Notes under the pieces: generated by a model
Seen by the model: only the letters and a program-made list of their open reading frames with translations
What the model was told of the DNA's origin: nothing
The model's database searches: none
Source of the DNA: Microbacterium sp.
GTDB taxonomy: Bacteria; Actinomycetota; Actinomycetes; Actinomycetales; Microbacteriaceae
Reading direction: 5' to 3'
Length of the DNA: 41,118 bases
Assembly (NCBI RefSeq): GCF_031179285.1
Contig: NZ_JAPSHY010000013.1
Coordinates: 48,248 to 89,365, forward strand
Made by a program: the position numbers and the translations under genes
Shown: one piece after another, positions 31,534 to 41,118 of the stretch
Layout: each line of letters begins with the position of its first letter
Position numbering within the stretch: the stretch's first letter is position 1

Positions 31534-31931
31534 GCCGTGCCCTCCTCTGTGGATGCACTGGTGTGCTCGCGGCCTCGGTGCACGGTGACGGCGACGTCGG
31601 CGAAGGTGAGCGCAATGGGCGCATGGGGCTTGTGCACCGTGACCGTGGCGAACCGCACGCGGGAGTCTTCCAGCGCGACGTCGGCGATGCGTTCCGCGAG
31701 GGTCTCGATCAGGTCGACGGGAGGGCCCGCCACGACCGCTGCCACCTTCTCCGCCAGCTCGCCGTAGTGCACGGTGTCGGCGACGTCGTCGGACGCCGCG
31801 GCCCGATGCAGCGGCATCATCAACCGCACGTCGACCGTGAACTCCTGGCCCTCCTCGCGCTCGTGCGCGTACACGCCGTGGCGACCGAAGACGGTGAGTC
31901 CGGTGAGGGCGATCTCGTCGAGCGGGAACAT
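31530..31931 (-). CDS. folB: Dihydroneopterin aldolase
   Basis: A 133-residue enzyme that cleaves dihydroneopterin to hydroxymethyl-dihydropterin and glycolaldehyde. It has the family opening DEIALTGLTVFGRHGVYAHE with the tyrosine and glutamate of the pterin site, VDVRLMMPL, DTVHYGELA (Tyr), LIETLAERIAD (Glu) and VTVHKPHAPI (Lys), all conserved active-site boxes. The ATG at 31931 lies four bases after the folP stop, and the gene ends overlapping folK. An in-frame extension upstream runs through folP and has no folB content. Confidence 0.95.
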   Translation of the reverse strand: MFPLDEIALTGLTVFGRHGVYAHEREEGQEFTVDVRLMMPLHRAAASDDVADTVHYGELAEKVAAVVAGPPVDLIETLAERIADVALEDSRVRFATVTVHKPHAPIALTFADVAVTVHRGREHTSASTEEGTA

Positions 31932-31935
31932 GACG

Positions 31936-32751
31936 TCATCCTTCCCAGGCGTGCGCGACGGCGAGTGCATCGCGCGTGGTGGCGACGTCGTGCACCCGTA
32001 CGGCCCACACACCCGCACGGACGGCGAGTGCGCTGGTGACGGCGGTCGCGAGGTCACGGCGCGCCTCCGACACCTCGTCGAGGCTCTCGGATCCTCGAGA
32101 CGCGCCGAGTGTTTCTGCCAGGAAGCGCTTGCGCGAGGTGCCGATGAGCACGCGGGGTCCCAGCGCGACGATCTCGTCGAGGCCGCGCAGCACATCCCAG
32201 TTCTGCGTTCCCGCCTTCGCGAAGCCGATGCCGGGATCCACGATGAGACGCGACGGGGCGATGCCAGCGGCGGCCGCCTCACCGATCCGCGCGTGCAACT
32301 CCCCCGCGACCTCGCGCGCGGCTCGCCGGTACTCGGCATGCGCGTACATGTCGGCCGAGGGCCCGCGCCAGTGCCCGATCGCATAGTCGGCCCCGGACTC
32401 GGCCACGGCCGCGCGCATCTCGGGGTCGGCAAGGCCCCCCGACACGTCGTTGACGATTCGGGCGCCCGCTTTCACGGCAGCGGTGGCGGTGGCCGCGTTG
32501 ACGGTGTCGATGCTCACCGGCGCGCCGGCCGCGGTGAGCTGCTCGATGATCGGGATGACCCGCCGCTGCTCGGTCTCGGCATCGACGCGCTCTGCTCCCG
32601 GCCTCGTCGACTCACCGCCGACGTCGAGGACGGCTGCCCCCTGTTCGCGCAGCAGCAGTCCGTGGGCGACGGCGCGCTCGACGTCGAGGTAGCGACCTCC
32701 GTCGCTGAAGGAGTCCGGGGTGACATTGACGATCCCCCAGATGCCGATCAT
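31936..32751 (-). CDS. folP: Dihydropteroate synthase
   Basis: A 271-residue TIM-barrel enzyme that joins p-aminobenzoate to hydroxymethyl-dihydropterin pyrophosphate; it is the sulfonamide target. Signatures in order are IVNVTPDSFSDGG, LDVGGESTRPGA, VSIDTVNA, IVNDVSGG, IVDPGIGFAK (Asp), GTSRKRFL (Lys and Arg) and VHDVATTRDAL. The length is usual. The ATG at 32751 overlaps the folE stop by four bases (ATGA). It begins directly with the first beta strand (MIGIWGIVNVTPDSF), a few residues shorter than many homologues. Confidence 0.95.
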   Translation of the reverse strand: MIGIWGIVNVTPDSFSDGGRYLDVERAVAHGLLLREQGAAVLDVGGESTRPGAERVDAETEQRRVIPIIEQLTAAGAPVSIDTVNAATATAAVKAGARIVNDVSGGLADPEMRAAVAESGADYAIGHWRGPSADMYAHAEYRRAAREVAGELHARIGEAAAAGIAPSRLIVDPGIGFAKAGTQNWDVLRGLDEIVALGPRVLIGTSRKRFLAETLGASRGSESLDEVSEARRDLATAVTSALAVRAGVWAVRVHDVATTRDALAVAHAWEG

Positions 32752-33350
32752 TCCGCGACCCGCCCCGCGTGCGCGCCGATCAGCGTGATCAGCTCGGCCC
32801 TCGCGACCGGCTCGGTGTACGCGCCGCGGGCGGCGATGGTGAGGGTGGATGCCTCGGGCTGGCTGCCACCGCGCATCGTCACGCATCCGTGGCTGGCGTC
32901 GAGGACCACGAGCACACCGCGGGTGTCGAGATTTTCGGCGATCGCGTCGGCGATCTGCTCACCGAGACGCTCCTGCACCTGCGGACGCGCGGCGAGCGTC
33001 TCGACGACACGGACGAGCGCGCCGAGGCCGACGACCTGCTCGCCGGGGAGATAGGCGAGATGGGCGCGCCCGGTGAACGGCAGCAGATGATGCTCGCAGA
33101 CGGAGCGGAAGCGGATGTCGCGCAGCAGCACCGCACCGGAGGGCAGGGTGTCGGGAGCGGGTCCGCGGGCGACGCTGATCGTGTGAGCGAGGGGGGCAGC
33201 GGCATCCGCGCCGACGCCGGCGAAGTATTCCGCGTAGAGGTCCGCCATCCGCGCGGGAGTCTGCTTCAGCCCCGGACGCTGCGGGTCCTCCCCGATCGCC
33301 TCGAGCAGTTCGCGCGTGAGCCGTTCGACACGCGCCCTGTCGACCGCCAC
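32748..33350 (-). CDS. folE: GTP cyclohydrolase I
   Basis: A 200-residue enzyme that converts GTP to dihydroneopterin triphosphate, the first step of folate synthesis. It has the zinc-binding SVCEHHLLPFTGRAHLAY (Cys and His) with the second cysteine in HGCVTMRG, plus GLGALVRVVETLAARPQVQERL and the QxxxTLT-type end (GSQPEASTLTIAARG). The length and motifs are typical of the zinc-dependent type IA enzyme. The start is a GTG two bases after the ftsH stop. It is the first folate gene, followed by folP, folB and folK, so four pathway enzymes are made from one transcript. Confidence 0.95.
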   Translation of the reverse strand: MAVDRARVERLTRELLEAIGEDPQRPGLKQTPARMADLYAEYFAGVGADAAAPLAHTISVARGPAPDTLPSGAVLLRDIRFRSVCEHHLLPFTGRAHLAYLPGEQVVGLGALVRVVETLAARPQVQERLGEQIADAIAENLDTRGVLVVLDASHGCVTMRGGSQPEASTLTIAARGAYTEPVARAELITLIGAHAGRVAE

Positions 33351-33352
33351 GA

Positions 33353-35362
<2,010 letters not shown>

Positions 35363-35467
35363 GATCCGATCAGCGTATCGCGCCGTACTTTGCCGTCCGC
35401 TGTGATTCGCCCACGGCGTACGTCACCGGCGCGGCTGCGCCTGCGCGCCCCTCGGTGCGCACGGATG

Positions 35468-36019
35468 TCAGCTGTAGACGTGCGGGGCGAGGACGGCGAC
35501 GTCGCGAAGGTTGCGATACCGCTCGTTGTAGTCCAGTCCATAGCCGACGACGAAGTCGGTGGGGATGTCGAATCCGACGTACTTGCAGTCGATGACGACC
35601 TTCGCAGCCTCCGGCTTGCGCAGGAGCGCGAGCACTTCGATCGACTCCGCTCCGCGGGACTGGAAGTTCTCCAGCAGCCAGCTGAGAGTGAGGCCGGAGT
35701 CGATGATGTCCTCGACGATCAGCAGGTGCTTGCCGTTCAGGTCGGTGTCGAGGTCCTTCCGGATCTGGACGACTCCGCTGGATTTCGTGCTGGCGCCGTA
35801 GCTCGACACCGCCATCCAGTCCATCGGAGCGTGGAAGGGCAGCGCCCGGGCGAAGTCGGCCATCACCATCACCGCGCCCTTGAGCACTCCCACGAGGATG
35901 AGGTCCTTGTCTTTGTAGTCCTCGGCGACCCGGGCGGCCAGCTCATCGAGCTTCGCGAGGATCTCCTCCTCTGTGACGAGGATCTGAGCAAGGTCGTCCT
36001 GGATCTCCGCGGCGCGCAT
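35468..36019 (-). CDS. hpt: Hypoxanthine phosphoribosyltransferase
   Basis: A 183-residue purine-salvage enzyme that converts hypoxanthine (and guanine) with PRPP to IMP (or GMP). The pyrophosphate loop is LVGVLKGAVMVMADFARAL, the flexible loop begins SSYGASTKSSG, and the PRPP-binding motif is LLIVEDIIDSGLTLSWLL. The base-binding region is KYVGFDIPTDFVVGYGLDY. Length is normal. The ATG has no Shine-Dalgarno sequence; TAAAAT lies six bases upstream, fitting leaderless transcription. It sits in the tilS-hpt-ftsH order conserved in many Gram-positives. Confidence 0.95.
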   Translation of the reverse strand: MRAAEIQDDLAQILVTEEEILAKLDELAARVAEDYKDKDLILVGVLKGAVMVMADFARALPFHAPMDWMAVSSYGASTKSSGVVQIRKDLDTDLNGKHLLIVEDIIDSGLTLSWLLENFQSRGAESIEVLALLRKPEAAKVVIDCKYVGFDIPTDFVVGYGLDYNERYRNLRDVAVLAPHVYS

Positions 36020-36025
36020 GGATCG

Positions 36026-36031
36026 ATTTTA
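36026..36031 (-). promoter_or_regulatory. Leaderless -10 box of hpt
   Basis: TAAAAT on the minus strand ends six bases before the hpt ATG. It is the best match to the consensus TATAAT among the leaderless-type boxes in the window. Confidence 0.6.
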
Positions 36032-36165
36032 GGCGACCGGATCGGTTGCTTCGGCGCAGCCGTGCGATCGGTGGTGCCGGGGGCTGCTCTCGGCGCGGCA
36101 TCCGCACTCCTGGATTGCTCGGCGTCAGCAAGGACACCGAGCGCCGTGGCCGGGACGTCGCGGGG

Positions 36166-37155
36166 TCAGCCGTGCGCGGTGAAGATGATGCGGCCGCCGC
36201 TGCGCGCCGCGGAGCACCCGGGCAGATCGATGGGCCCCTGACCCGTCCAATCGGTGACGAGTCGGGCGACTTCGATCGTCTGCGTGCGGGTGAGACTGAC
36301 CCCGAACTCGCTGTCGACGACCAGGCGGATGACGCGATTGCGCAGGGCGGCGGGGTTGGCGGCGAGCGCGGCGACGCTGACGGAGATGCCCGCCTCGGCG
36401 TGCTCGACGATGTCTTCGATGGTCTCGTGGATCATCTCGTCGAACGCCGTCGCATCCTCGCGCAGCTGCTCGGCCGTGCGCGCCAGAGCCTCGGCGATCC
36501 CGGGCCCGAGTTCCGACTCCAGCACCGGCAGCACCTTCTCACGGACCCTCACCCGAGCGAACCGCTCCTGCTCGTTGTGCGGGTCGTCCCAGTACCCCAA
36601 GTCGGATGCCGTGCAGAACGCCCGTGTCGTCTTCCGCCGGACCCCGAGCAGCGGGCGCAGCCACAGCAGTCCGTCCTCGTCGGTGCGCTCGGGCGCCATG
36701 CCCTGCAGGCTCGCTGCTCCCGACCCGCGAGCGAGCCCCAGCAGCACGGTCTCGGCCTGATCGTCCAGGGTGTGTCCGAGCAGCACCGCGGCAGCGCGTG
36801 CATCGGATGCCGCATCCCGCAGTGCCCGGTAGCGCGCTTCGCGCGCTGCCGCTTCAGGGCCTCCGTCGCCGTCCACCTCGACCCGCACGATCCCCGGCTC
36901 GAGTCCGAGGGCTGCGGCAGCGCGAGCAGCGTCGGCGGCGACGGCATCCGACCCCTCCTGCATCCCGTGATCGACGGTCACCGTTGCGACGCGCAGGCCG
37001 AGTCTCGGAGCCTCGAACGCGGTCGCCCCGGCGAGCGCGAGCGAGTCGGCGCCGCCGGAGAGAGCGACGAGCACGGTGGCGCCGTCCGGCAGGGCGGCGA
37101 GGGCGGTGCGCACCGCGAGGCGGATCTCGGCGATGGCCGGTGGCAGGGAAGGCAC
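36166..37155 (-). CDS. tilS: tRNA(Ile)-lysidine synthetase
   Basis: A 329-residue enzyme that adds lysine to C34 of the tRNA-Ile(CAU) anticodon. The PP-loop nucleotide-binding motif is LSGGADSLAL (32-41), followed by VDHGMQEGSD and the TilS-typical LLGHTLDDQAETVLLGLARGSG (split here as GHTLDDQAET and LLGLARGSG). The C-terminal half holds the substrate-specificity domain (RVREKVLPVLESELG; ALARTAEQLRED). It is shorter than the E. coli enzyme, as is normal for actinobacteria. The start is a GTG with TAGCGT six bases upstream, a leaderless-type promoter lying in the 16-base gap after the SDR stop. It is followed by hpt after 146 bases. Confidence 0.93.
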   Translation of the reverse strand: MPSLPPAIAEIRLAVRTALAALPDGATVLVALSGGADSLALAGATAFEAPRLGLRVATVTVDHGMQEGSDAVAADAARAAAALGLEPGIVRVEVDGDGGPEAAAREARYRALRDAASDARAAAVLLGHTLDDQAETVLLGLARGSGAASLQGMAPERTDEDGLLWLRPLLGVRRKTTRAFCTASDLGYWDDPHNEQERFARVRVREKVLPVLESELGPGIAEALARTAEQLREDATAFDEMIHETIEDIVEHAEAGISVSVAALAANPAALRNRVIRLVVDSEFGVSLTRTQTIEVARLVTDWTGQGPIDLPGCSAARSGGRIIFTAHG

Positions 37156-37161
37156 AGCACC

Positions 37162-37167
37162 ACGCTA
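37162..37167 (-). promoter_or_regulatory. Leaderless -10 box of tilS
   Basis: TAGCGT on the minus strand ends six bases before the GTG start at 37155. It fits within the short gap after the SDR gene. Confidence 0.5.
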
Positions 37168-37171
37168 TCCG

Positions 37172-37951
37172 CTAGCGCGCCGACCAGCCGCCGTCGATCG
37201 TGTAGCTCGCACCCGTCACCATGGCCGCCTCGTCGCCGGCCAGCCAGGCCACGAGCGACGCGACTTCTTCCGGTTCGACCAGCCGCTTGATGGCACTCTC
37301 GGTCAGCATGACCTTGGCGAGCACCTCGGCTTCGGGAATACCGTGCACGCGCGCCTGGTCGGCCAGCTGCTTCTCGACCAGCGGCGTTCTGACATAGCCG
37401 GGGTTGATGCAATTGCTGGTGACTCCGTACTCGCCTCCTTCGAGCGCCGTGACCTTCGACAGCCCCTCGAGCCCGTGCTTGGCCGCGACGTAGGCGGACT
37501 TGAACGGCGACGCGCGCAGCCCGTGCACCGACGAGATGTTGATGACCCGGCCGAACCCTCTCGCGTACATCCCGGGCACCGCCGCTCTGATCAGCAGGAA
37601 CGGCACCTCGACCATGAGGGTCATGATCCGGCGGAAGTCCTGCGGGTCGAAGTCCTGGATCGGGCTGATGTGCTGAATGCCGGCGTTGTTCACGAGGATG
37701 TCGATCTCACCGAGCGCGTCTGCCAGCCGGTCATCGGTGAGGGCGGCCGAGTCGAGCAGGTCGATGCCCCAGCTCGACCCGCCGAACGACGCCGCCATCG
37801 CCTCAGAACCGTCGCGATCCTTGTCGGCGACGATCACGTGGGCGCCGCGGGCGGCCAGCGCGCGAGCGGCGGCCGCCCCGATCCCGCTCGCGCCGCCGGT
37901 CACCAGCGCGCGCCTGCCGGTCAGCGTCTGCGTCTGCGTGGCGGGGCTCAA
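37172..37951 (-). CDS. bdhA: SDR-family 3-hydroxybutyrate dehydrogenase-like protein
   Basis: A 259-residue short-chain dehydrogenase that probably oxidises 3-hydroxybutyrate to acetoacetate with NAD+. It has the cofactor loop TGGASGIGAAAA (18-29), the NNAGIQHISPI box, the catalytic serine in INISSVHG and Tyr/Lys in YVAAKHG. NCINPGYVRTPLVEKQLADQ and the ending ASYTIDGGW closely fit 3-hydroxybutyrate dehydrogenases, including the EKQ motif. The start is taken as TTG at 37951, giving a TTGA overlap with the transporter stop. No ATG or GTG fits this N-terminus, so the start is less certain than the product. Coupled expression with the transporter suggests uptake and oxidation of 3-hydroxybutyrate or a similar acid. 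Confidence 0.85.
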   Translation of the reverse strand: MSPATQTQTLTGRRALVTGGASGIGAAAARALAARGAHVIVADKDRDGSEAMAASFGGSSWGIDLLDSAALTDDRLADALGEIDILVNNAGIQHISPIQDFDPQDFRRIMTLMVEVPFLLIRAAVPGMYARGFGRVINISSVHGLRASPFKSAYVAAKHGLEGLSKVTALEGGEYGVTSNCINPGYVRTPLVEKQLADQARVHGIPEAEVLAKVMLTESAIKRLVEPEEVASLVAWLAGDEAAMVTGASYTIDGGWSAR

Positions 37952-39321
37952 CTGCGAACCCGCGCCGTGTTGAGGCCGTACTTGCGGGCATCGGCGTCGT
38001 CGATGTCGTGCAGCGAGACGCCGCGGGTCTCCTTCAGCGTGATCACGGCGACGGCGGTGACGGCACAGGCGGCTGCCACGTAGATGGCCACCGGCAGCCA
38101 GGAGTCGAAGTCCTGCAGCAGTGCCGTCGCGATGATCGGCGCCAGGGAACCGGCCACGATCGAGGTGACCTGGTAACCCAGAGAGACCCCGGAGTAGCGC
38201 ATGCGGGTCGGGAACATCTCGGCCATGATCGCCGGCTGGCCCGCATACATGAGGGCGTGGAAGCAGAGTCCGATCGTGACGGCGGCGATGATGACGATGG
38301 GGTTCTTCGTGTCGAACATCGGGAAGGCGAAGAACGCCCAGCTGGCCCCGAGTACCGCGCCTGCCAGATACACCGGCTTGCGCCCGAAGGTGTCCGAGAG
38401 GCGCCCGACCTGTGGGATCACGAGGAAGTGGATGACGTGGGCGACGAGCAGAGCCAGCAGCAGCTGACTGGTGTCGTACTCGTGCACCGTCTTCAGGTAG
38501 ACGATCGTGAACGACACGATGATGTAGTACAGGATGTTCTCGGCGAAGCGCAGACCCATCGCACCGAAGATGCCTTTGGGGTACTTCTTCACGACTTCGA
38601 GCACACCGTAGCTGGCGGCCTTGTCGGCTTCGACCTGTGCACGGGCCTCGAGGAAGATCGGCGCCTCGCTGACGTGGGTGCGGATGTAGTAGCCGACGAT
38701 CACGACGATCGCAGATGCCCAGAAGGCGACGCGCCAGCCCCAGTTCAGGAACTGATCCGACGGCAGCAGCCACGACATGCCCAGCATCACCAGCGTCGCG
38801 AGCAGGTTGCCCACCGGAACGGCGGCCTGGGGCCAGCTGGACCAGAATGCGCGGGATTTGTTCGGGCTGTGCTCGGCCACCAGCAGCACGGCCCCGCCCC
38901 ATTCGCCACCCACGGCGAAGCCCTGGATGAAGCGCAGGATCACCAGCAGCGCGGGTGCCCAGTAGCCGATCGAGGTGAAGCCGGGAAGGCACCCCATCAG
39001 GAAGGTGGCGACGCCGACGAGGATGATCGTGACTTGAAGTGTGTGCTTGCGACCGAGCTTGTCTCCGATCTGGCCGAACACGATGCCGCCGAGCGGGCGC
39101 GCGACGAATCCGACCGCGTAGGTGAGGAATGCCGCGATGATGCCGTCGAGTTCGGTGTTGGCGTTCGGGAAGAAGAATGCGCCGAAGACGAGCGAGGCGG
39201 CGGTGGCGTAGAGGAAGAACTCGTACCACTCCACGACCGTGCCGACCATCGAGGCTGCCACGATCTTCTTCAATCCGGACTTCTCGGTCCGTTCGGCGAT
39301 CATCGGGTCGCTGGCACTCAT
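37948..39321 (-). CDS. MFS transporter, metabolite:H+ symporter (MHS) family
   Basis: A 457-residue major facilitator with 12 predicted helices. It opens with the MHS-family N-terminal half (MVGTVVEWYEFFLYATAASLVF split as VGTVVEWYEFFLY and ATAASLVFG), the conserved loop GQIGDKLGRKHTL and the RFIQGFAVGGEWGGAVLLVAE box between helices 4 and 5. Members (ProP, ShiA, KgtP) take up organic acids or osmolytes with protons. Here the overlap with the dehydrogenase gene suggests 3-hydroxybutyrate or a related acid as substrate. The ATG at 39321 has AAGGAG upstream. A promoter with -35 TTGTTG, 18-base spacer and -10 CATACT lies on the minus strand in the gap shared with the LysR gene. Confidence 0.88.
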   Translation of the reverse strand: MSASDPMIAERTEKSGLKKIVAASMVGTVVEWYEFFLYATAASLVFGAFFFPNANTELDGIIAAFLTYAVGFVARPLGGIVFGQIGDKLGRKHTLQVTIILVGVATFLMGCLPGFTSIGYWAPALLVILRFIQGFAVGGEWGGAVLLVAEHSPNKSRAFWSSWPQAAVPVGNLLATLVMLGMSWLLPSDQFLNWGWRVAFWASAIVVIVGYYIRTHVSEAPIFLEARAQVEADKAASYGVLEVVKKYPKGIFGAMGLRFAENILYYIIVSFTIVYLKTVHEYDTSQLLLALLVAHVIHFLVIPQVGRLSDTFGRKPVYLAGAVLGASWAFFAFPMFDTKNPIVIIAAVTIGLCFHALMYAGQPAIMAEMFPTRMRYSGVSLGYQVTSIVAGSLAPIIATALLQDFDSWLPVAIYVAAACAVTAVAVITLKETRGVSLHDIDDADARKYGLNTARVRS

Positions 39322-39356
39322 GAGCACTCCTTCGTGTTCGGGGGGAAGACTCAGCC

Positions 39357-39421
39357 AGTATGGGCGTGACGCCGGGTGTGCAACAATGACCATTCGAGCA
39401 GAGATCGAGTGCAAAGTTGCA
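39357..39421. promoter_or_regulatory. LysR-controlled promoter region between the transporter and LysR genes
   Basis: On the minus strand a -35 TTGTTG (39381-39386), 18-base spacer and -10 CATACT (39357-39362) precede the transporter. A palindrome TGCAA-AG-TTGCA lies at 39410-39421, touching the LysR start, and a partial copy TGCAAC sits at 39379-39384 over the -35. These two sites could be recognition and activation half-sites of the LysR regulator. Confidence 0.5.
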
Positions 39422-39422
39422 G

Positions 39423-40340
39423 ATGAATCCCCACTCCCGCAATACCGGATCGGCGAACCCCGACGACCTGCTGATCCTGCTTGCCGTGGCTCGCAGCGGT
39501 CGCTTCACTACGGCAGCCGAGAGCCTGGGCCTGAACCACACAACCGTCTCCCGTCGGATCGCCGCGCTGGAGCACGACATCGGCGGCCGGACCCTCGCGC
39601 GTACCCCCGGCGGTTGGGAGCTGACGGACCTCGGTCGCCGGGCGGTGCGCGCCGCCGAAGACGTGGAAGCAGCGGTCGGCACGATCCTCCAGGACGACGA
39701 GGACGCCGACCAGGTGACCGGCGTCGTGCGTCTTTCCGCCACCGACGGTTTCAGCGCGTTCATCATCGCGCCGGCGGTGGCCGAGTTGCGGCGCAAGCAT
39801 CCGCGGCTCAGTGTGGAGATCGTCAACGTCACTCGGCGCGCACTCCAGCACCGGTCAGGGCTAGATCTCGAGGTGGTGGTCGGAGAGCCGCAGGTGCATC
39901 GGGCCGAGGCGATCCGGCTCGGCAGCTACACGCTGGGGATGTATGCGTCGCGCGACTACCTCGAGGAGTTCGGTACGCCGGTGAGCGTGGAGCAGTTGAG
40001 CGCGCATCCGCTGGTGTACTTCATCGACTCGATGCTGCAGGTCGACGACCTGGATGCCCCGCGGCGACTGGTTCCCGGGATGCCGGATTCCCTCAGTTCC
40101 ACCAACGTCTTCGTTCACGTCGAGGCGACGCGTGCCGGCGCCGGGATCGGCTTCCTGCCGTGCTACCTGGCCGACAGGCACCCCGACCTCGTGCGGCTGC
40201 TGCCGGAGGAATTCGCCGAGCGCCTGCCGTATTGGATGGTGCTGCGGCCCGATTCGCTGCGACAGCCCGCCGTCGCCCTGGTGGCCGAGGCACTGCGACG
40301 CCGCACGGCGGCCGTCGAGGACGAGCTGTCGGGCAGGTAG
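39423..40340 (+). CDS. LysR-family transcriptional regulator
   Basis: A 305-residue regulator. The N-terminal winged helix-turn-helix (about 16-75) reads LLILLAVARSGRFTTAAESLG, here split as LLILLAVARS and GRFTTAAESLG, then NHTTVSRRIAALEHDIGGRTLARTPGGWELTDLG in order; the TVSRRIAALE box is typical. The rest is the effector-binding domain (VRLSATDGFSAFIIAPAVAEL; AGAGIGFLPCYLA), resembling LysR proteins of carboxylic-acid operons. It is divergent from the transporter-dehydrogenase pair, so control of that pair by its substrate is expected. I chose ATG 39423; a TTG two codons earlier is in the same frame. No ribosome-binding site is evident. Confidence 0.88.
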   Translation: MNPHSRNTGSANPDDLLILLAVARSGRFTTAAESLGLNHTTVSRRIAALEHDIGGRTLARTPGGWELTDLGRRAVRAAEDVEAAVGTILQDDEDADQVTGVVRLSATDGFSAFIIAPAVAELRRKHPRLSVEIVNVTRRALQHRSGLDLEVVVGEPQVHRAEAIRLGSYTLGMYASRDYLEEFGTPVSVEQLSAHPLVYFIDSMLQVDDLDAPRRLVPGMPDSLSSTNVFVHVEATRAGAGIGFLPCYLADRHPDLVRLLPEEFAERLPYWMVLRPDSLRQPAVALVAEALRRRTAAVEDELSGR

Positions 40341-40361
40341 CGCGGCGGCCGACCGCCGTCA

Positions 40362-40367
40362 TACCCT
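40362..40367 (+). promoter_or_regulatory. Leaderless -10 box of the TMEM175-family gene
   Basis: TACCCT ends six bases before the GTG start at 40374, and there is no Shine-Dalgarno sequence. It lies just past the LysR stop codon. Confidence 0.5.
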
Positions 40368-40373
40368 GAGCGC

Positions 40374-40997
40374 GTGAGCGACGAGAGAGCCCCAGCGCCG
40401 CCCCTTCGGGCTGAGCGATTCAAGGCGTTCGTCGACGCCGTCGTCGCGATCGCGATGACCCTCCTGATCCTGCCGCTGCTGGAGTCCGTGTCGGAGGCGG
40501 CGACCGAGGGCATCGGCACGGCCCAGTTCCTCGGTGAGCACGCCGGGCAGCTGATGAGCTTCGGACTCAGCTTCGTGCTCATCGCCACGTTCTGGATGGA
40601 GCATCACCGCGTCTACTCGCGCGTCGAGGCATCGACGTCGGCTCTGCTCTGGATCAACGTGCTGTGGATGGTGACGATCGTCTGGCTGCCGGTGCCCACG
40701 GCGATGCTCGGACAGATGGATAACGATCCGCTGCAGGCGGTCGTCTACATCGGCACGCTCACGATGACACAGATTGCCACGCTCCTCGGAAAGGTCTACC
40801 TGATGCGGCATCCGGCACTCCACGGCTACCCGGAAGGAATGCTCCGAGACGGTGCGATCGGCGATGTCGCGTCCACCATCCTGTTCGTGATCGCTCTGCC
40901 GATCGCCGCGTGGGTACATCCGCTCGGCTACTTCGCGCTGCTGCTGGTCGCACTCACCGGGCCGGTGGCGCGGATTCTGAAGCATCTGCAGAGGTAG
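40374..40997 (+). CDS. TMEM175-family (DUF1211) potassium channel
   Basis: A 207-residue membrane protein with six hydrophobic segments (about 18-38, 55-75, 83-105, 115-135, 160-178 and 180-200). It has the family selectivity motif R-x-x-x-F-x-D in RFKAFVDAVVAIAMTLLIL (Arg15, Phe19, Asp21), just before helix 1, and the FWMEHHRVYSR segment after helix 2. Bacterial TMEM175 proteins form tetrameric K+-selective leak channels, each subunit with a single six-helix repeat. The residue between Phe and Asp is valine, whereas serine is common. The GTG at 40374 is preceded by a leaderless-type promoter. The neighbours suggest no specific role. Confidence 0.88.
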   Translation: MSDERAPAPPLRAERFKAFVDAVVAIAMTLLILPLLESVSEAATEGIGTAQFLGEHAGQLMSFGLSFVLIATFWMEHHRVYSRVEASTSALLWINVLWMVTIVWLPVPTAMLGQMDNDPLQAVVYIGTLTMTQIATLLGKVYLMRHPALHGYPEGMLRDGAIGDVASTILFVIALPIAAWVHPLGYFALLLVALTGPVARILKHLQR

Positions 40998-41040
40998 GCT
41001 GGTCGGCGGCATCCACCCTTCTGTCTGAGGAGTACACGCA

Positions 41041-41118
41041 TGGGCGCACACGACGCCGTCATCGAGATCCCGCGCGGCAGCCGCGTGAAGTACGAGGTCG
41101 ACCACGAGACCGGGCGAG
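41041..41118 (+). CDS. ppa: Inorganic pyrophosphatase, N-terminal part (cut by window edge)
   Basis: The first 26 codons read MGAHDAVIEIPRGSRVKYEV and end DHETGR at the edge. The EIPRGSRVKYEVDHETG box is the conserved N-terminal strand of family I soluble pyrophosphatases (E-I-P-x-G-x-x-x-K-Y-E), including the active-site lysine. The enzyme hydrolyses pyrophosphate to phosphate, pulling biosynthetic reactions forward. The ATG at 41041 has GAGGAG about eight bases upstream. The rest lies outside the window. Confidence 0.9.

Overview
The window is a GC-rich chromosomal segment of a high-GC Gram-positive bacterium, most likely an actinomycete of the family Microbacteriaceae (Microbacterium-like). 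The clues are a folate/ftsH operon carrying DUF3180, two PH-domain proteins and a DUF2520 protein, a DUF4192 protein, frequent GTG starts with 4-base stop/start overlaps, and many genes with a TANNNT -10 box six bases before the start codon (leaderless transcripts). Family assignments come from motifs read by eye; no database search was possible.

Layout. 1-119: a minus-strand piece resembling an alphaproteobacterial lysophospholipase-type hydrolase, abutting the C-terminal third of a HelD/HelR-like helicase (to 917). 1001-2256: a DUF1992 protein and a divergent TetR regulator sharing a palindromic operator. 2282-7742 (minus): a surface-filament locus, made of a signal peptidase of the SipW (Ser/His) type fused to five Ig-like repeats, a TasA/CalY-like secreted protein, and a DosR/DosS-like two-component system. 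8079-8167: tRNA-Ser(GCU). 8275-9510: an unrecognised membrane protein. 9591-15447: a rhamnose-type ABC importer (rhaT-rhaP-rhaQ-rhaS) and a divergent LacI regulator with a clear operator. 15492-16742: an LCP cell-wall ligase. 16792-19042: serS, a HAD phosphatase and tRNA-Ser(UGA), all co-oriented.

19100-27298: a diacylglycerol-kinase-like lipid kinase, a duplicated-domain lipoprotein, cardiolipin synthase, a 57-residue membrane protein, a DUF4192 protein, lysS and a DUF2207 membrane protein. 27337-37155 (minus): tilS, hpt, ftsH, folE, folP, folB, folK, DUF3180, two PH-domain proteins and a DUF2520 protein, a tightly packed and coupled housekeeping cluster. 37172-40340: a 3-hydroxybutyrate dehydrogenase-like SDR and an MHS-family transporter under a divergent LysR regulator. 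40374-40997: a TMEM175-family channel. From 41041: the start of inorganic pyrophosphatase.

The most unusual item is the 2282-5203 locus. A processing peptidase is fused in one polypeptide to what looks like its own substrate: a second membrane segment followed by the same AAFTATT-N-SNW cleavage-site signature that the neighbouring TasA/CalY-like protein carries, and then five Ig-like domains, each with a cysteine pair exactly 17 residues apart. The upstream DosS/DosR-like pair on the same strand may control it.
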